Source of the DNA: Glaciecola sp964195425
Lineage (GTDB): Bacteria; Pseudomonadota; Gammaproteobacteria; Enterobacterales; Alteromonadaceae
Assembly: GCA_964195425.1 (NCBI GenBank)
Contig: CAXMOM010000028.1
Coordinates: 1 to 64,000 of the forward strand
DNA length: 64,000 nt
Reading direction: 5' to 3'
Part shown: in pieces, positions 1-11,000 of the stretch
Layout of the letters: every line of letters starts with the position of its first letter
Numbering within the stretch: the stretch's first letter is position 1
Notes under the pieces: model-generated
Told to the model about the DNA's origin: nothing
Database searches by the model: none
The model's input: the letters and a program-made list of their open reading frames with translations, nothing else
Translations under genes and position numbers: made by a program

Positions 1-218
1 GGCGGACATGCTTTTTGAAGACTCCTTGCATACGATTCTATACATTATTTTATGGATCAATATGAGCTGTGTTAATTTGCATCGGCAATTGACTCACCCT
101 TGTATTCAATAAGTGATCCATCTAATCTAGCTTAGAGGCAACGCACATAGTCGCTCAGGCATTTCTTAAGTGGCACAATATTCAGTGCAAAACCTACCCC
201 TCAACGGAGCAATTCGGG

Positions 219-701
219 ATGCAAAGTAACACACCGTCCCATAGCGACATGGTGGGGCTAGTACACACCATCAGCCAACGTATTGCCATATATTTGGATA
301 AAGTTGGTTTGGTAGAGCGGGATATGGAAAACAGTTTTCTTAACTTTCCTATTGATGATGAAGACAGCCTATTGCAGTTACAAGGGGCCTCCGTAAGCTA
401 CCGCATCGCCATGGGACCACAACAAGGTCAAAAAGTATTTACGCTACAAACCTTACCTGCAAGCACCGAGGGTGAATATGGCCAGTTAGCTAATACTTCC
501 GGATTTTCGCTTCATGCTGGAGTATTTGCTGATGCTGATGAACCTGATAAATTAGAAAGGCTTTGCCGCTATATCAGTCGCCCAGCTATTAGCGAGCAGC
601 GCTTAAGCATGACACAACACGAAAAAGTACGCTATGAATTGAAAACACCCTATCGGGATGGCACTACCCATGTATTCTTTGAACCGCTCGATTTAAAATA
701 A
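219..701 (+). pseudogene. IS91-family transposase, truncated remnant
   Basis: The 160-residue product matches the inner and C-terminal part of IS91/IS801-type (Y2, rolling-circle) transposases: the stretch around residues 10-33 (DMVGLVHTISQRIA, then KVGLVERD), then FSLHAGVFADADEP, LCRYISRP and LKTPYRDGTTHVFFEPLD. Complete members are roughly 350-500 residues, with an N-terminal zinc-binding region and a C-terminal tail after the FEPLD segment. Both are missing here: the frame ends two codons after FEPLD and no homologous sequence is evident upstream. It is therefore a dead fragment rather than an active element. I saw no ends or target duplication. The family assignment rests on remembered motifs; a fused domesticated gene is unlikely. 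Confidence 0.75.
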
Positions 702-828
702 CTGGCTTTTTATAAAACAACACTGAACCCATTTTTATACTCCTAAATTAATAATGAAAACTTAAACCGACTTTAGTAACCAACTGCCGGCGAATCTAAA
801 GATTTACCTTAGTTTATCCAGTCTTATT

Positions 829-1134
829 TCATATTTCTGGCTTTTTTTGTTCACCTTCTACCGGCTTCACAACAATTGGTAGTTTCAGCTTAGGTTTAGC
901 CTTGTCAGCCTCTTTTTGCTTACTCTTTGTATAATCTCTGAAATCTTCTTTATAATCTTCAATTGTTACGTGATCGCCTCGCAGGCAAAGATCGCGGTCA
1001 CGATCTATATATTGATCGCAGCGTTGCATACGTTTCTGTTGGTCGTTAAAGGTAATATCTTTTGCCATACAGCCTGCTAGCAAGCTCGAACTAAGTAATA
1101 CACCTACCGCATAATATTTTCTAGCTGTCATCAT
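829..1134 (-). CDS. Small putative lipoprotein
   Basis: A 101-residue protein with a classic lipoprotein signal: Met-Met-Thr-Ala-Arg-Lys start, hydrophobic stretch, and lipobox LLAGC at residues 18-22, so the mature protein begins at Cys22. The remainder is hydrophilic and highly charged, with a Lys/Glu/Pro-rich tail (about residues 70-101) and two further Cys (about 39 and 50) that could form a disulfide. No enzyme motif is visible. It is transcribed in the same direction as parC but more than 300 bases downstream, so it is probably a separate unit. Function unknown; the envelope location is inferred from the lipobox. Confidence 0.7.
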   Translation of the reverse strand: MMTARKYYAVGVLLSSSLLAGCMAKDITFNDQQKRMQRCDQYIDRDRDLCLRGDHVTIEDYKEDFRDYTKSKQKEADKAKPKLKLPIVVKPVEGEQKKPEI

Positions 1135-1470
1135 TATTTGACTCTTTTGTATGAGTTATATTTGTATTACGTTACTAGCGGTAATAAATACCACTTATTG
1201 CTTATATAATTAGATGTAGATGATTGGATGTATATAGTATTCTATTTGAAGGAAAATATGAGGCCTAATAGAGTTAACTTGACTGCAGATAACATGCTTT
1301 GTAGTTTTCGCTAAACCAAAGAGCAAGCGCTTCTGCTATTCGAATAAATTCACTAGGGGTAATTGCACAAGCTCTATGCTGCCAGCGCCCAAGGTTAACT
1401 GATGCATATAGCAATGAAGGGAAAAACAACTGTTTCCCCTTTATCGATATCACTAATTATTTAAAAAACC
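1135..1470. other. Intergenic region between lipoprotein and parC
   Basis: No credible gene is seen here. The stretch contains the upstream region of the lipoprotein gene (AT-rich, near 1135-1260) and an imperfect hairpin just below the parC stop, listed separately. Confidence 0.5.
1417..1442 (-). terminator. Possible weak terminator after parC
   Basis: On the minus strand AAGGGGAAACAG pairs imperfectly with TTTTTCCCTT about 30 bases past the parC stop codon. The stem is A/T-rich with a small bulge and lacks a clean U tract after it, so the call is tentative. Confidence 0.3.
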
Positions 1471-3798
1471 TTATTCTTCAGGTGGTATATCCACTTCAGA
1501 ATTACCCGGAGCTGGCGGCTGGTTTTGAGGAAGATTTTTAGCTACCGCAATTTCAATTTCAACGTCGTCTACACGTTGTAAACCTCTGGGTAATTTATTG
1601 CCCCTACGCCCTCTTTCCCCAAAATAGTGACTCAAGTCAGAAGGCGATAACAGCATGCCTCGCTTGCCTGCCACCACTCTTACACTGGCACCGTGAGGCA
1701 CTACCGTAAGATGAGTTAAGTACTCTTCACGAATCTTAGCTTTTGCTGAAGGTATATTCATTAGTTTGTTACCCTTACCCTTGCCTAATACTGGCAAGTC
1801 ACGTAACGGGAATAACAACATACGTCCATCATTTGAAATACTTAAACACACGTCAGTTTCAACATTCGTGATCGCAATGGGTGACATTATTTTAGCGGCT
1901 GTTGGCAATGACACATATGCTTTACCGGCTTTATTTTTAGTCAACATGTCTTCAAAACTAGATACAAAACCATAACCAGCATCTGAGCCAATTAAAAATT
2001 GTTGTTTATCCTGTGCCATCAGCACAAATTCTGCATTTTCACCTGCCACTATGCTGAAACGTCCGGTAAGTGGCTCTCCTTGACTGCGCGCCGAAGGCAA
2101 TGAATGGGCATCACAAGAGAAACTACGCCCACCCGAATCGAGGAATACTGCTAACTGGTTGCTTCTACCCTTAGCGCTAGCCAAGAAGCTATCACCCGAT
2201 TTATAGCTGAGTTTTTCTACATCTACATCGTGCCCTTTAGCACAGCGTGCCCAACCTTTTTCAGATAGTACAACCGTTACTTGTTCTGATGGGATCAGCT
2301 CTTTTTCTGATAAAGCTTTAGCTTCGACACGCGAAACGATGGGGCTTCTGCGATCGTCTCCATAAGTTTCAGCATCGGCAAGTAATTCTTTTTTAATTAG
2401 AGTTTTTAAGCGCCTTTCTGACCCAAGTAATAATTGCAGTGCATCACGTTCTTTAGCGAGTTCATCTTGCTCGCCAGTAATCTTCATTTCTTCTAATTTA
2501 GCTAAATGACGTAGTTTTAGCTCTAAAATAGCTTCTGCTTGTTTGTCGGATAAATTGAACCGACTCATCAATACTTTTTTAGGCTCATCCTGAAAGCGGA
2601 TTATTTCAATAACTTCGTCTATATTTAAAAAAGCAATTAACAAGGCTTCTAATATATGCAAGCGTAAGAGGATTTTATCAAGACGGTATTGTAGTCGACG
2701 TGTAACCGTGTTTTTACGAAACACGAGCCACTCGTTTAAGATAGTCGACAAGCCTTTCACCTTTGGCCGCCCGTCGAGTCCTATCATATTAATATTAACA
2801 CGATAGCTTTTTTCTAAATCGGTAGTGGCAAACAGATGTTGCATTAGCTGTTCAATATCTACCCGGTTGGAGCGCGGAGTGACTACCAAGCGAGTAGGGT
2901 TTTCATGGTCAGATTCATCACGTAGATCAGATACCATAGGTAGTTTTTTAGCCTGCATCTGCCCCGCAATTTGTTCCATGATTTTGCCGCCCGACGCTTG
3001 ATGCGGAATAGCCGTGACGATTATATCACCGTTGTCTTCATGAAAGACTGCACGCATTTTTATAGAGCCGCGGCCCGTTTCATAAATCTTAACAATATCG
3101 GCTTTTGGTGTAATAATTTCGGCGTCGGTTGGATAATCCGGGCCCTGCACAAATTCGAGTAATTCAGACAGTTCAGCTTTACTATTATCGAGTAAATGTG
3201 CGCACGCATTCGCTACTTCACGTACGTTGTGCGGTGGAATATCAGTCGCCATTCCCACGGCAATACCGGTTATACCGTTAAGAAGAATATGCGGCAAACG
3301 AGACGGTAAAACTAACGGTTCGTCTAAGGTGCCATCGAAGTTTGGCTGCCAATCGGCGGTACCTTGACCTAGTTCAGTGAGCAATACTTCGCTAAACTTA
3401 GATAATTTAGCTTCGGTGTAACGCATAGCGGCAAATGATTTAGGATCGTCTGGTGCCCCCCAGTTTCCTTGACCATCTACCAGTGGGTATCTATACGAAA
3501 ACGGCTGCGCCATTAGCACCATTGCTTCATAACAGGCTGAATCGCCATGCGGGTGGAATTTACCTAAAACATCACCTACCGTTCGGGCAGACTTTTTGTA
3601 TTTGGCATTGTTACTCAACCCAAGCTCGGACATTGCATAAATAATACGCCGCTGTACCGGTTTTAAGCCATCGCCAATATGCGGAAGTGCTCGGTCCATA
3701 ATTACGTACATCGAATAATTCAAATAGGCGTCTTCAGTAAAACGGCTAAGTGACATTTGCTCAATACCATCACTATTAATAGTGGTGTCGTTATTCAT
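1471..3798 (-). CDS. parC: DNA topoisomerase IV subunit A
   Basis: The 775-residue protein is the breakage-reunion subunit of topoisomerase IV, which decatenates daughter chromosomes with ParE. The N-terminal segment has the expected ALPHIGDGLKPVQRRI motif and the quinolone-determining region HPHGDSACYEAMV. The catalytic Tyr lies in AAMRYTEAKLS at about residue 124. The coiled tower region and the C-terminal beta-pinwheel follow, with a short acidic/Pro-rich tail. Length fits ParC (about 750) rather than GyrA (about 870). The Ser and Glu positions of the quinolone region read as S (HGDS) and E (CYEA), i.e. the sensitive type. parE is not adjacent. The start gives a sensible N-terminus before the MSLSRFTEDAYLNYSMYVI segment. 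Confidence 0.97.
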   Translation of the reverse strand: MNNDTTINSDGIEQMSLSRFTEDAYLNYSMYVIMDRALPHIGDGLKPVQRRIIYAMSELGLSNNAKYKKSARTVGDVLGKFHPHGDSACYEAMVLMAQPFSYRYPLVDGQGNWGAPDDPKSFAAMRYTEAKLSKFSEVLLTELGQGTADWQPNFDGTLDEPLVLPSRLPHILLNGITGIAVGMATDIPPHNVREVANACAHLLDNSKAELSELLEFVQGPDYPTDAEIITPKADIVKIYETGRGSIKMRAVFHEDNGDIIVTAIPHQASGGKIMEQIAGQMQAKKLPMVSDLRDESDHENPTRLVVTPRSNRVDIEQLMQHLFATTDLEKSYRVNINMIGLDGRPKVKGLSTILNEWLVFRKNTVTRRLQYRLDKILLRLHILEALLIAFLNIDEVIEIIRFQDEPKKVLMSRFNLSDKQAEAILELKLRHLAKLEEMKITGEQDELAKERDALQLLLGSERRLKTLIKKELLADAETYGDDRRSPIVSRVEAKALSEKELIPSEQVTVVLSEKGWARCAKGHDVDVEKLSYKSGDSFLASAKGRSNQLAVFLDSGGRSFSCDAHSLPSARSQGEPLTGRFSIVAGENAEFVLMAQDKQQFLIGSDAGYGFVSSFEDMLTKNKAGKAYVSLPTAAKIMSPIAITNVETDVCLSISNDGRMLLFPLRDLPVLGKGKGNKLMNIPSAKAKIREEYLTHLTVVPHGASVRVVAGKRGMLLSPSDLSHYFGERGRRGNKLPRGLQRVDDVEIEIAVAKNLPQNQPPAPGNSEVDIPPEE

Positions 3799-3940
3799 AT
3801 TGCTCGACTCTTTATTTTGCTAGCGCTATCTAAATATACGGAGTGAAACTTTAGTTAACTCTGGTCAACTCAGTTTTAAGCCACGTATTGTCTTTATTAT
3901 TATATATACTTATTACACAGTACATTTTATATTAACGCCC

Positions 3941-6900
3941 ATGGTAGCGTATTTTAATCAAAAGCATAACAGACCCTTGCGTAAACATAAGCGACTCATT
4001 CAATTTTTTGTAGCAATTTGTTGTTTAACCACGCAATTTATGGCTACGGCTGAAAAAGACAGTATCATTGTTGATGATAGTTTTACGTCGCGCCTGTTGT
4101 CAGAAGAGTTTTCCGTGTATTACCAAGAATCGAGGGTGCTCACCTTTGAAGAGTTCAAAAAATCTCGTAATTTATTGCCTTATCGTACGTTCAAAACATC
4201 TAACTTTGGCTTTGTTAAAAATGGTGCTTGGCTATATGCAAAAATAGAAAATCGTAGCCAAATCAATACGTGGATGCTAGATATTCGTTTTTCTCAGCTT
4301 CAAAATGCGCAAGTTTACATCACGTCTGGAGGCAAGCTGATACAAAGCGGCACCGACGGTATCCAGAAAAAAACGAGTCCTTACCCTTTACCCTCTTTTG
4401 AACTCAATTTGCCGAATAACACACCGCTTGAGATATACATATACGTTAAATCGAGCAGTATGATGCTTGTAGCACCCATATATCTACAAACATATGATGT
4501 CCATAAAACCCTGTTTATGCTCGACTTCAGTATTTGGGGCGTTTATTACGGCGCATTGTTAGTACTTTTTTTATACGCAATTACCTTTACTGTGTATAAG
4601 AACAAATTTTTCGGTTTCGTGTACATCGTTCACTTATTCGTAATGCTGTTATTTCAATTGCTTTGGAGTGGCCACACGGCTTTGCTATTTGAGTGGGTGA
4701 ATACTTTATTTTTGCATATAAGAGCCGAATCGATGACCACGGCAATGAGCATAAGCTTTACTTTGCTGAATTTAATGCTTATTCCGAGCAATATGCACAA
4801 TGCAAACATTCGCAAAATACTGAAGTATTTGTTGTACGTAAACTTATTTTTCTTCTTTGCGTTTCTTATCCCTGTCTTTTTACCACAGGTAAAGCTCACT
4901 ATTACGTATATGCTCGGCTTTGGGGTTCTAAGCATTAATTTTGCGATATGCGTCAATGCGTTCATCAACGGTTTCGTTCCCGCCCGGGCGCTTTTGGTCG
5001 GCTGGACAGCCTCTATAATAGGTTCCACCTTAAGCGCCTTGTTTATTTTTGGTATTTTGCCAAGCAATCCATTTCATCAGCATATGTTTCATTTTACCTT
5101 GTTGCTACAAACAGGCATATTTTTATTAGCTATGGTTTTGCGCAATCAATACAATTTGCAACTTGAAGTGAAGCAAGCTGAAAGCGATACCATCAGTAAT
5201 TTTGAATTAATCGAAGAACAAAACGTGCATCTTGATCTTGCACGCAAAGAAGCGATTAAAGCGAGTGAAGTTAAATCGCAGTTTTTGGCAAATATGTCAC
5301 ACGAAATTAGAACCCCCCTTAATGCCATTATCGGATTTAGCAAAGAGTTAGAGAACAAACAGAACGTGCTCGAACGCGAAGAACATGTGCGTATTATTAA
5401 TTCTGCGGCTAGCGATCTTTTGACCGTTGTTAACGATATTTTAGATTTTTCAAAAATGGAAGCAGGCAAGCTTACATTGAATACACGGCCTTTCTCGCCG
5501 CGCGATGTCCTTGAAGACGTAGCCGCTTTAATGTCGAAAAATGCACATTTAAAACAGCTAGAATTTATATTTGAGGTCGACAAGTTACCCGACTTTTTAC
5601 TTGGTGATGCTTTCAAGATTAAACAATTATTAAGTAATTTGTTAAGCAACGCACTTAAATTTACAAACTTTGGCCACATAAAGCTTGCCGCTAAAGTTAT
5701 CGAACAATCTGAAAATGAGTGCATCATCGAGTTTACGGTAGAAGACAGCGGGATAGGAATAAGCCGACTAGATCTTAACAAGCTATTCACCGCATTTCAG
5801 CAGTTAGATGACGACCTCAACCGCTCATTTCAAGGCACAGGTTTAGGTTTAGTAATTTGCCAAGAGCTCACAAGGTTTATGGGCGGACAAATTAATGTCT
5901 CTAGCAGACCAACACACGGCAGTATTTTTACAGCTACTATTCCTTTTACTATCGATTATAGTGCAACTCAACTTAGCAAAAAACCTAGCTTTGCAGGCCA
6001 AACTGCATATGTAATTGACGACTGGGATGAGTCGCGCCAAGCCGCAATAAAACAATTAGAAGCGGTTGGGTTTAAGGCCGTCGCCATGCATAAGGTTTCA
6101 CAGCTAAGGGATTACAAGGTAGGCAGTGACTATGTATTTGTCTCCTTCCCCTTTCGAAGCATTGAACGCAGAAGCGATATTACCGAACAACTCATTGACT
6201 TGCGTATTATCAATATAGTGTTTATGTATTCAGGCCCTGAACCCAGTAAATTTAATCACGATATGTCCTTACCTCAGCCCAAATTAATTCGAATGCCCTT
6301 AACTACACGTAAACTTGAAGATATCGATGCTAGCTTTTATCAAGTAAGTGAAGGACTTTCAAATGAGTGTATTGACAAACTGCCTGCGATACGAATATTA
6401 GCCGTAGACGATATGGAGCTTAACTTGCGGTTGCTGCAAACTTGGCTTAAATCATCACCAATAACCCTAGACATAGCTTACAACGGGCAAAGCGCAATTG
6501 ACCGCTGTAAAGATACCGATTACGACTTAATCTTAATGGATATCCAAATGCCCAGCATGGATGGATTAGAAGCCACACGCTTAATTCGTAAAACATCGCT
6601 GAATATAGGTACGCCAATTGTCGCGGTAACTGCTCACGCAATGGAACAAGAACAACAGCATTTTTTGGATTCGGGCATGGATGATTTTTTATCGAAACCG
6701 CTAAAGTTAGAAAATTTAGTTACCCTAATTAATACTTGGTGTGAACAGCTTCCCGTTGAAAAAAAGAGCGAGGAACTTGTAAATGCAACCGCAAACTCGA
6801 TTGATTGGGGAATGGCGCTTAGGCTTTGTTACAACAATCAAGATTCAGCCATTGAATTCTTAGATGCCTTCACACAACGTTTACTACTGCACGCGAACGA

Positions 6901-7144
6901 GATTGAATCGGGGTGGGAGCAACAACGAGCAGATTTAATGTTAGCGAGTGTTCATAAACTACACGGGGCTTGCTGCTATACTGGGGTTCCACGACTACAA
7001 GTCTTTTGTGACCAAGCACAAACTTTGTTAAAAACAGAACCGCTTGAACAACATTCCAAAACGATTACTAGCTTGTTGCTTGAAATAAACCAGGTTATTG
7101 AAGTGTGGCCAAAGCTGCGAAAAAGCTTAGTGCTGTCTCACTAG
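3941..7144 (+). CDS. Hybrid sensor histidine kinase with 7TMR-DISM sensor, REC and Hpt domains
   Basis: A 1067-residue inner-membrane phosphorelay kinase. It has a signal-like N-terminus (residues 20-38) and a periplasmic beta-rich DISMED2-type sensor (about 45-190). Seven hydrophobic segments of the 7TM-DISM type follow (about 195-400). The HisKA box is FLANMSHEIRTPLNAIIGF near 447-465. The HATPase domain has NLLSNALKFT, DSGIGIS and GTGLGL. Next come a degenerate pseudo-receiver (about 680-790), a true receiver with DD, DLILMDIQMPSMDG and a conserved Lys (about 810-930), and a C-terminal Hpt domain with HKLHGACCYTG. The Hpt motif and the pseudo-receiver/receiver/Hpt order resemble BarA/GacS, so it may act on a UvrY/GacA-type regulator. 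The sensor domain differs from E. coli BarA, so no symbol is given. It is divergent from parC with 142 bases between them. Confidence 0.93.
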   Translation: MVAYFNQKHNRPLRKHKRLIQFFVAICCLTTQFMATAEKDSIIVDDSFTSRLLSEEFSVYYQESRVLTFEEFKKSRNLLPYRTFKTSNFGFVKNGAWLYAKIENRSQINTWMLDIRFSQLQNAQVYITSGGKLIQSGTDGIQKKTSPYPLPSFELNLPNNTPLEIYIYVKSSSMMLVAPIYLQTYDVHKTLFMLDFSIWGVYYGALLVLFLYAITFTVYKNKFFGFVYIVHLFVMLLFQLLWSGHTALLFEWVNTLFLHIRAESMTTAMSISFTLLNLMLIPSNMHNANIRKILKYLLYVNLFFFFAFLIPVFLPQVKLTITYMLGFGVLSINFAICVNAFINGFVPARALLVGWTASIIGSTLSALFIFGILPSNPFHQHMFHFTLLLQTGIFLLAMVLRNQYNLQLEVKQAESDTISNFELIEEQNVHLDLARKEAIKASEVKSQFLANMSHEIRTPLNAIIGFSKELENKQNVLEREEHVRIINSAASDLLTVVNDILDFSKMEAGKLTLNTRPFSPRDVLEDVAALMSKNAHLKQLEFIFEVDKLPDFLLGDAFKIKQLLSNLLSNALKFTNFGHIKLAAKVIEQSENECIIEFTVEDSGIGISRLDLNKLFTAFQQLDDDLNRSFQGTGLGLVICQELTRFMGGQINVSSRPTHGSIFTATIPFTIDYSATQLSKKPSFAGQTAYVIDDWDESRQAAIKQLEAVGFKAVAMHKVSQLRDYKVGSDYVFVSFPFRSIERRSDITEQLIDLRIINIVFMYSGPEPSKFNHDMSLPQPKLIRMPLTTRKLEDIDASFYQVSEGLSNECIDKLPAIRILAVDDMELNLRLLQTWLKSSPITLDIAYNGQSAIDRCKDTDYDLILMDIQMPSMDGLEATRLIRKTSLNIGTPIVAVTAHAMEQEQQHFLDSGMDDFLSKPLKLENLVTLINTWCEQLPVEKKSEELVNATANSIDWGMALRLCYNNQDSAIEFLDAFTQRLLLHANEIESGWEQQRADLMLASVHKLHGACCYTGVPRLQVFCDQAQTLLKTEPLEQHSKTITSLLLEINQVIEVWPKLRKSLVLSH

Positions 7145-7200
7145 TATAAATAACATCTATTGCTGGTGTCGATATACTAGTGGCATATTGCGCTAAGAAG

Positions 7201-7920
7201 CTATGTCTCAATGGACGAGCTGTCGCTTTGAGATACCGGCAAACTGTCTTGACATTCACGCAACAATGCAACAAAAGACGTACCGTCTCGATCTAACTCG
7301 TTTACCGACAAATAAACGTCATAACCAATGCCTTTTTGTAGTTTGCGCATTCTGTTGGCAAACATAGCGCTTACGCCAGTGATCATGCCGCCGTCTTCAC
7401 ATTTATATTTAACGTCGTCAATAATATCATCGCCATAGCACTGGCCTGATGCACAGTCGCTCATCGCGATTTGAGTCACTAAGGGGCGCTGTTCCATAAG
7501 TAAATGGGTTATTAAGCGCAATGAAATATTATTTAAGAAACGTTCAGGGTCTCGCAATCTAAACCCCACCATTTCTAAATCAATATGTTCTAGCCCTTTA
7601 TGCACTCTAGGCACATCGACTCGCTGTATGTTTTCCCATTCAATTCGCCACTTGCCTTTACGATGATGGTAAACAATGGCTTCTTTTGTAATTTCTAGAC
7701 TGTATTTTGGCTCACGCAGTTTATAAAAACCCATTACAAAAGCGATTATGCTGCCGCTTAAAAATAAAATACCGACGAGGAAAAGTAGTTTCGGGAGTGC
7801 CACTATAATTACCGTGCCGATTAAGGCTACAATTGTGCCCACCAACAAAGTAGTCAAGCCATTGCTTGAAGCAGAACCCTTGATATATATAGCGTTAGAA
7901 TCTAAATTATTGCCAGACAT
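7201..7920 (-). CDS. DUF2982-type membrane protein
   Basis: A 239-residue protein with two closely spaced hydrophobic helices near the N-terminus (about residues 22-67). A PH-like beta-rich segment follows (YSLEITKEAIVYHHRKGKWRIEW). The C-terminal cytoplasmic half contains a Cys pair, DCASGQCYGDD. I recognise it as the DUF2982 family found in Alteromonas and Shewanella; the function is unknown. The C-rich motif could be a conserved structural or redox element. It is convergent with the hybrid kinase and separated from the RND genes downstream. Name from family memory only. Confidence 0.7.
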   Translation of the reverse strand: MSGNNLDSNAIYIKGSASSNGLTTLLVGTIVALIGTVIIVALPKLLFLVGILFLSGSIIAFVMGFYKLREPKYSLEITKEAIVYHHRKGKWRIEWENIQRVDVPRVHKGLEHIDLEMVGFRLRDPERFLNNISLRLITHLLMEQRPLVTQIAMSDCASGQCYGDDIIDDVKYKCEDGGMITGVSAMFANRMRKLQKGIGYDVYLSVNELDRDGTSFVALLRECQDSLPVSQSDSSSIET

Positions 7921-8016
7921 AAAAATATAACAACATCATAAAAATTGCCCATACAATAATATACCGTGAACGCTTACAAAAAGCACAATCTGTATGCCAC
8001 CATTGAAGAAATTTAT

Positions 8017-11000
8017 TCATGAAGTTTGTAAACTACCTTGCCCTTTCCCAGCTGATTGACGCTTAGCGCGCATGCGACAAAGCGTTGCCACCAATACTGG
8101 GGTAAATACTAGCGACAATATTATCGAAAAACCAACGCCACCGGCAAGTACTACTGCAAGTGGTGGCCAAAATGTACCCTCGCTGAACAGCAACAAAGGA
8201 ATAAGCCCGCCCACGGTGGTAAAGGTAGTCGATAAAATATGCCTGCTACAGCTCATAGTTTCACTAACGATAGCCACGGCATTTCCTTTCATCGCTTCGG
8301 GATTTGCCGCTATGGCCGCAATCACTACAATAGATCCATTTATCGCCACGCCAATTAGTCCCGCGCTACCTAGCAAAGGATTGAAACCAATGGGTAAGCC
8401 CGACAGCCAAAGGCTAAAAAAGCCTAAACCTACCGATAAAACAGCAACTATTCCAATGACAACCGCAAAGCGCACACTACCAAAACTCAAAATAAGCGCA
8501 GTGATCATTAATACCAATAAAACGGGTAAGTAGGTGGCGAGTTGTCCTAAAGCTTGTTGTTGCTCGTCAGCATCACCTGCCATTTTAATGCGATACCCAG
8601 GGGGCAAGCTAATGCTGCTGTCGATAATATCGCGAAGCTGTTCACTAGCACTCACCGCAGCAATACTGGGCAATAAGAATGCCTGTATTTTATTTACGCG
8701 CTCACCATCTACCCGTGTTATGCCGCTAATACTGGGTTTTATAGACAGTGTGCCTAATGAGCCAACGCCCACCACTTGTTTATTTTGACCCTGCCCAGCT
8801 ATAAGCGGCATAGCGTCTAATTGTGCAAGTGTGCTGCGTTTTTCTTCACTTATACGTACCCGAATATTAAGCTCTTCTGTCCCTTCAAGTATTGAACCTC
8901 CGGTGCGGCCAGACAGCGAAACCTGAAGTTGTTGGGCTATTTGCGATAACGAAAGCTGCGACAAATAAGACTGGTTTTCGCTTATATCTAAGATAATTTC
9001 AGGCTCACCAGAGGCAATCGATACCAATGATTGCGTGACACCTGGTATTTTGGTCATGGCAACGCGCACTTGTTTACCAAGCTCATCTAGTATCGCCAAG
9101 TCGGTACCGTAAATGTCGACTTCAAGCGGTGCAGCAATAGGCGGGCCTTGTCCAAACTTACGTACCACTACTTTTGCCTGAGGCAGAGTATCTTGTAATT
9201 CATATTGTAAATCGACTATCAGCTTGTCGGCTAAGGCGACCGATTCGGCGGTAATAACGGCATTAGCAAAATTTGAGGCGTTGTCGCGACTCATTACTTG
9301 GTTATAGTATACAGAGGGCGTAGATGCACCAACCATCCATGTAACCTGCTGTATGCCTTGTTTTTGCGCAATAAAAGCGTCTGCTTCGAGGGCTGTGTTA
9401 TAGGTATGCTCAATACTGCTGCCTTCTGGTAATATCACATAAATTTCAAATTGGTCCCTATCGGCACTTGGAAAAAACACATTTGCCAGTTGCTGTGATA
9501 ATACAAAACCCATAAGACAAATCACTACCACAACAGGCAATACCAGCAGCGGGCGTTTAATTGCTTTACCAATTAGCTGACGAAAAGCTTGTGATACTTG
9601 CGGTAGCTGATAACCGCGTTTATACCAAGGAGCTGAAGTGTCGGCATCTCGCGGTAAATATCGGGCAGCTAAAGCAGATATAATGGTTAATGAAATGGCA
9701 AGAGAACCTATTAATGCCATCACCACACTAATCGCAATAGGACCAATGAAGTCACCAATGTTTCCCGCCAGCAAAAAGATAGGCATAAAACCTAAAACAG
9801 TCGTTAATGTTGAAGCTAACAATGGAGAGAACAAATGATTCACGCTTTTTTGTAATACTGCTAAACGCGTCATGCTTTGGTCGAGCAGATTCAAGCGTAT
9901 TTCATCGGTAATTACAATCGCGTTATCAATCAACAAGCCAATGGCAATAATAATCCCAAAAATAGACATTTGATGTATTTGTTGATTGAAAAAGCTCAAA
10001 CTAAATATTGCAAAGCTTGCGCACAAGGGCAAGGCTAAGCCAACAATCCATGAAGCTCTAGCGCCCATGAAAAATAGCACTACTAGCATAACGACAGCAC
10101 TACCTAACAAAAGGTTACTGGTAAGCTCGCCTAAACGTGCCTCAGTATATTTATTTTGTTCAAATACCACCTCGGCGGTAAAGGAATTACCAAATTCTTC
10201 GTTGAATTGAGCTAATTTACTCAGCACTCCTTGTGTCCACTTATCTACTCTCACCGAGGTCTGCATGCGCGCGGCGATAAAAATTGTGCGCTCACCATCT
10301 AATAGTGCTATTTCAGAAAAAGGCATTGCAGGCCCTTTTTCTATGGTGGCAATGTCTTGCAATCGTAAATAACTACCACTGGCGGTTTGCAAGGGGATTT
10401 GCGCAAGTACCGCGGTGCTCTCTAATGGCTGGGATACCTGCAGTCGCATGTCTTTATAAGGGTTTCGAATAACGCCCGCAGGCAATTTAGGGTCGGCTTG
10501 TTCTATACGCTGACTCACTTCTTGTAAAGACAAACCGCTTAACGCTAGCTGTTGGGGATTTATCACAACGGTAATTTCTTCTACTGGCTCACCGTAAATT
10601 AACACTAACTCAGTGCCTCCTACGTTGCGGATGCGGTCAGACAATTCACTCGCCATTCGACCCACTTGGGTGAGTTGAGTATTCTCAGGATATTTAGCGC
10701 TTATCGACAACAACACAGTAAATGCGGTTGCGCCACGTTTATCTTCCAAAATAGGGGGATTAGCACCTGCAGGGAAACGTTTGGCTGCATCATCAATGGC
10801 ATCTCTTATTTTGGAGAAAACTTGCTGGTTGCTGCTATTATCAATCGAGTCTTGCAGTTCAATAAAAATCGATGAAAAACCTGCTTTAGAAGTAGATTTT
10901 ATTTCCTTAATTTCAAACAGCTGACGCAATTCGTCTTCTAATACATCGCTTACTAGCGCTTCTACGCGCTCAGCAGAAGCGCCCGGAAAACTAGTTAGCA

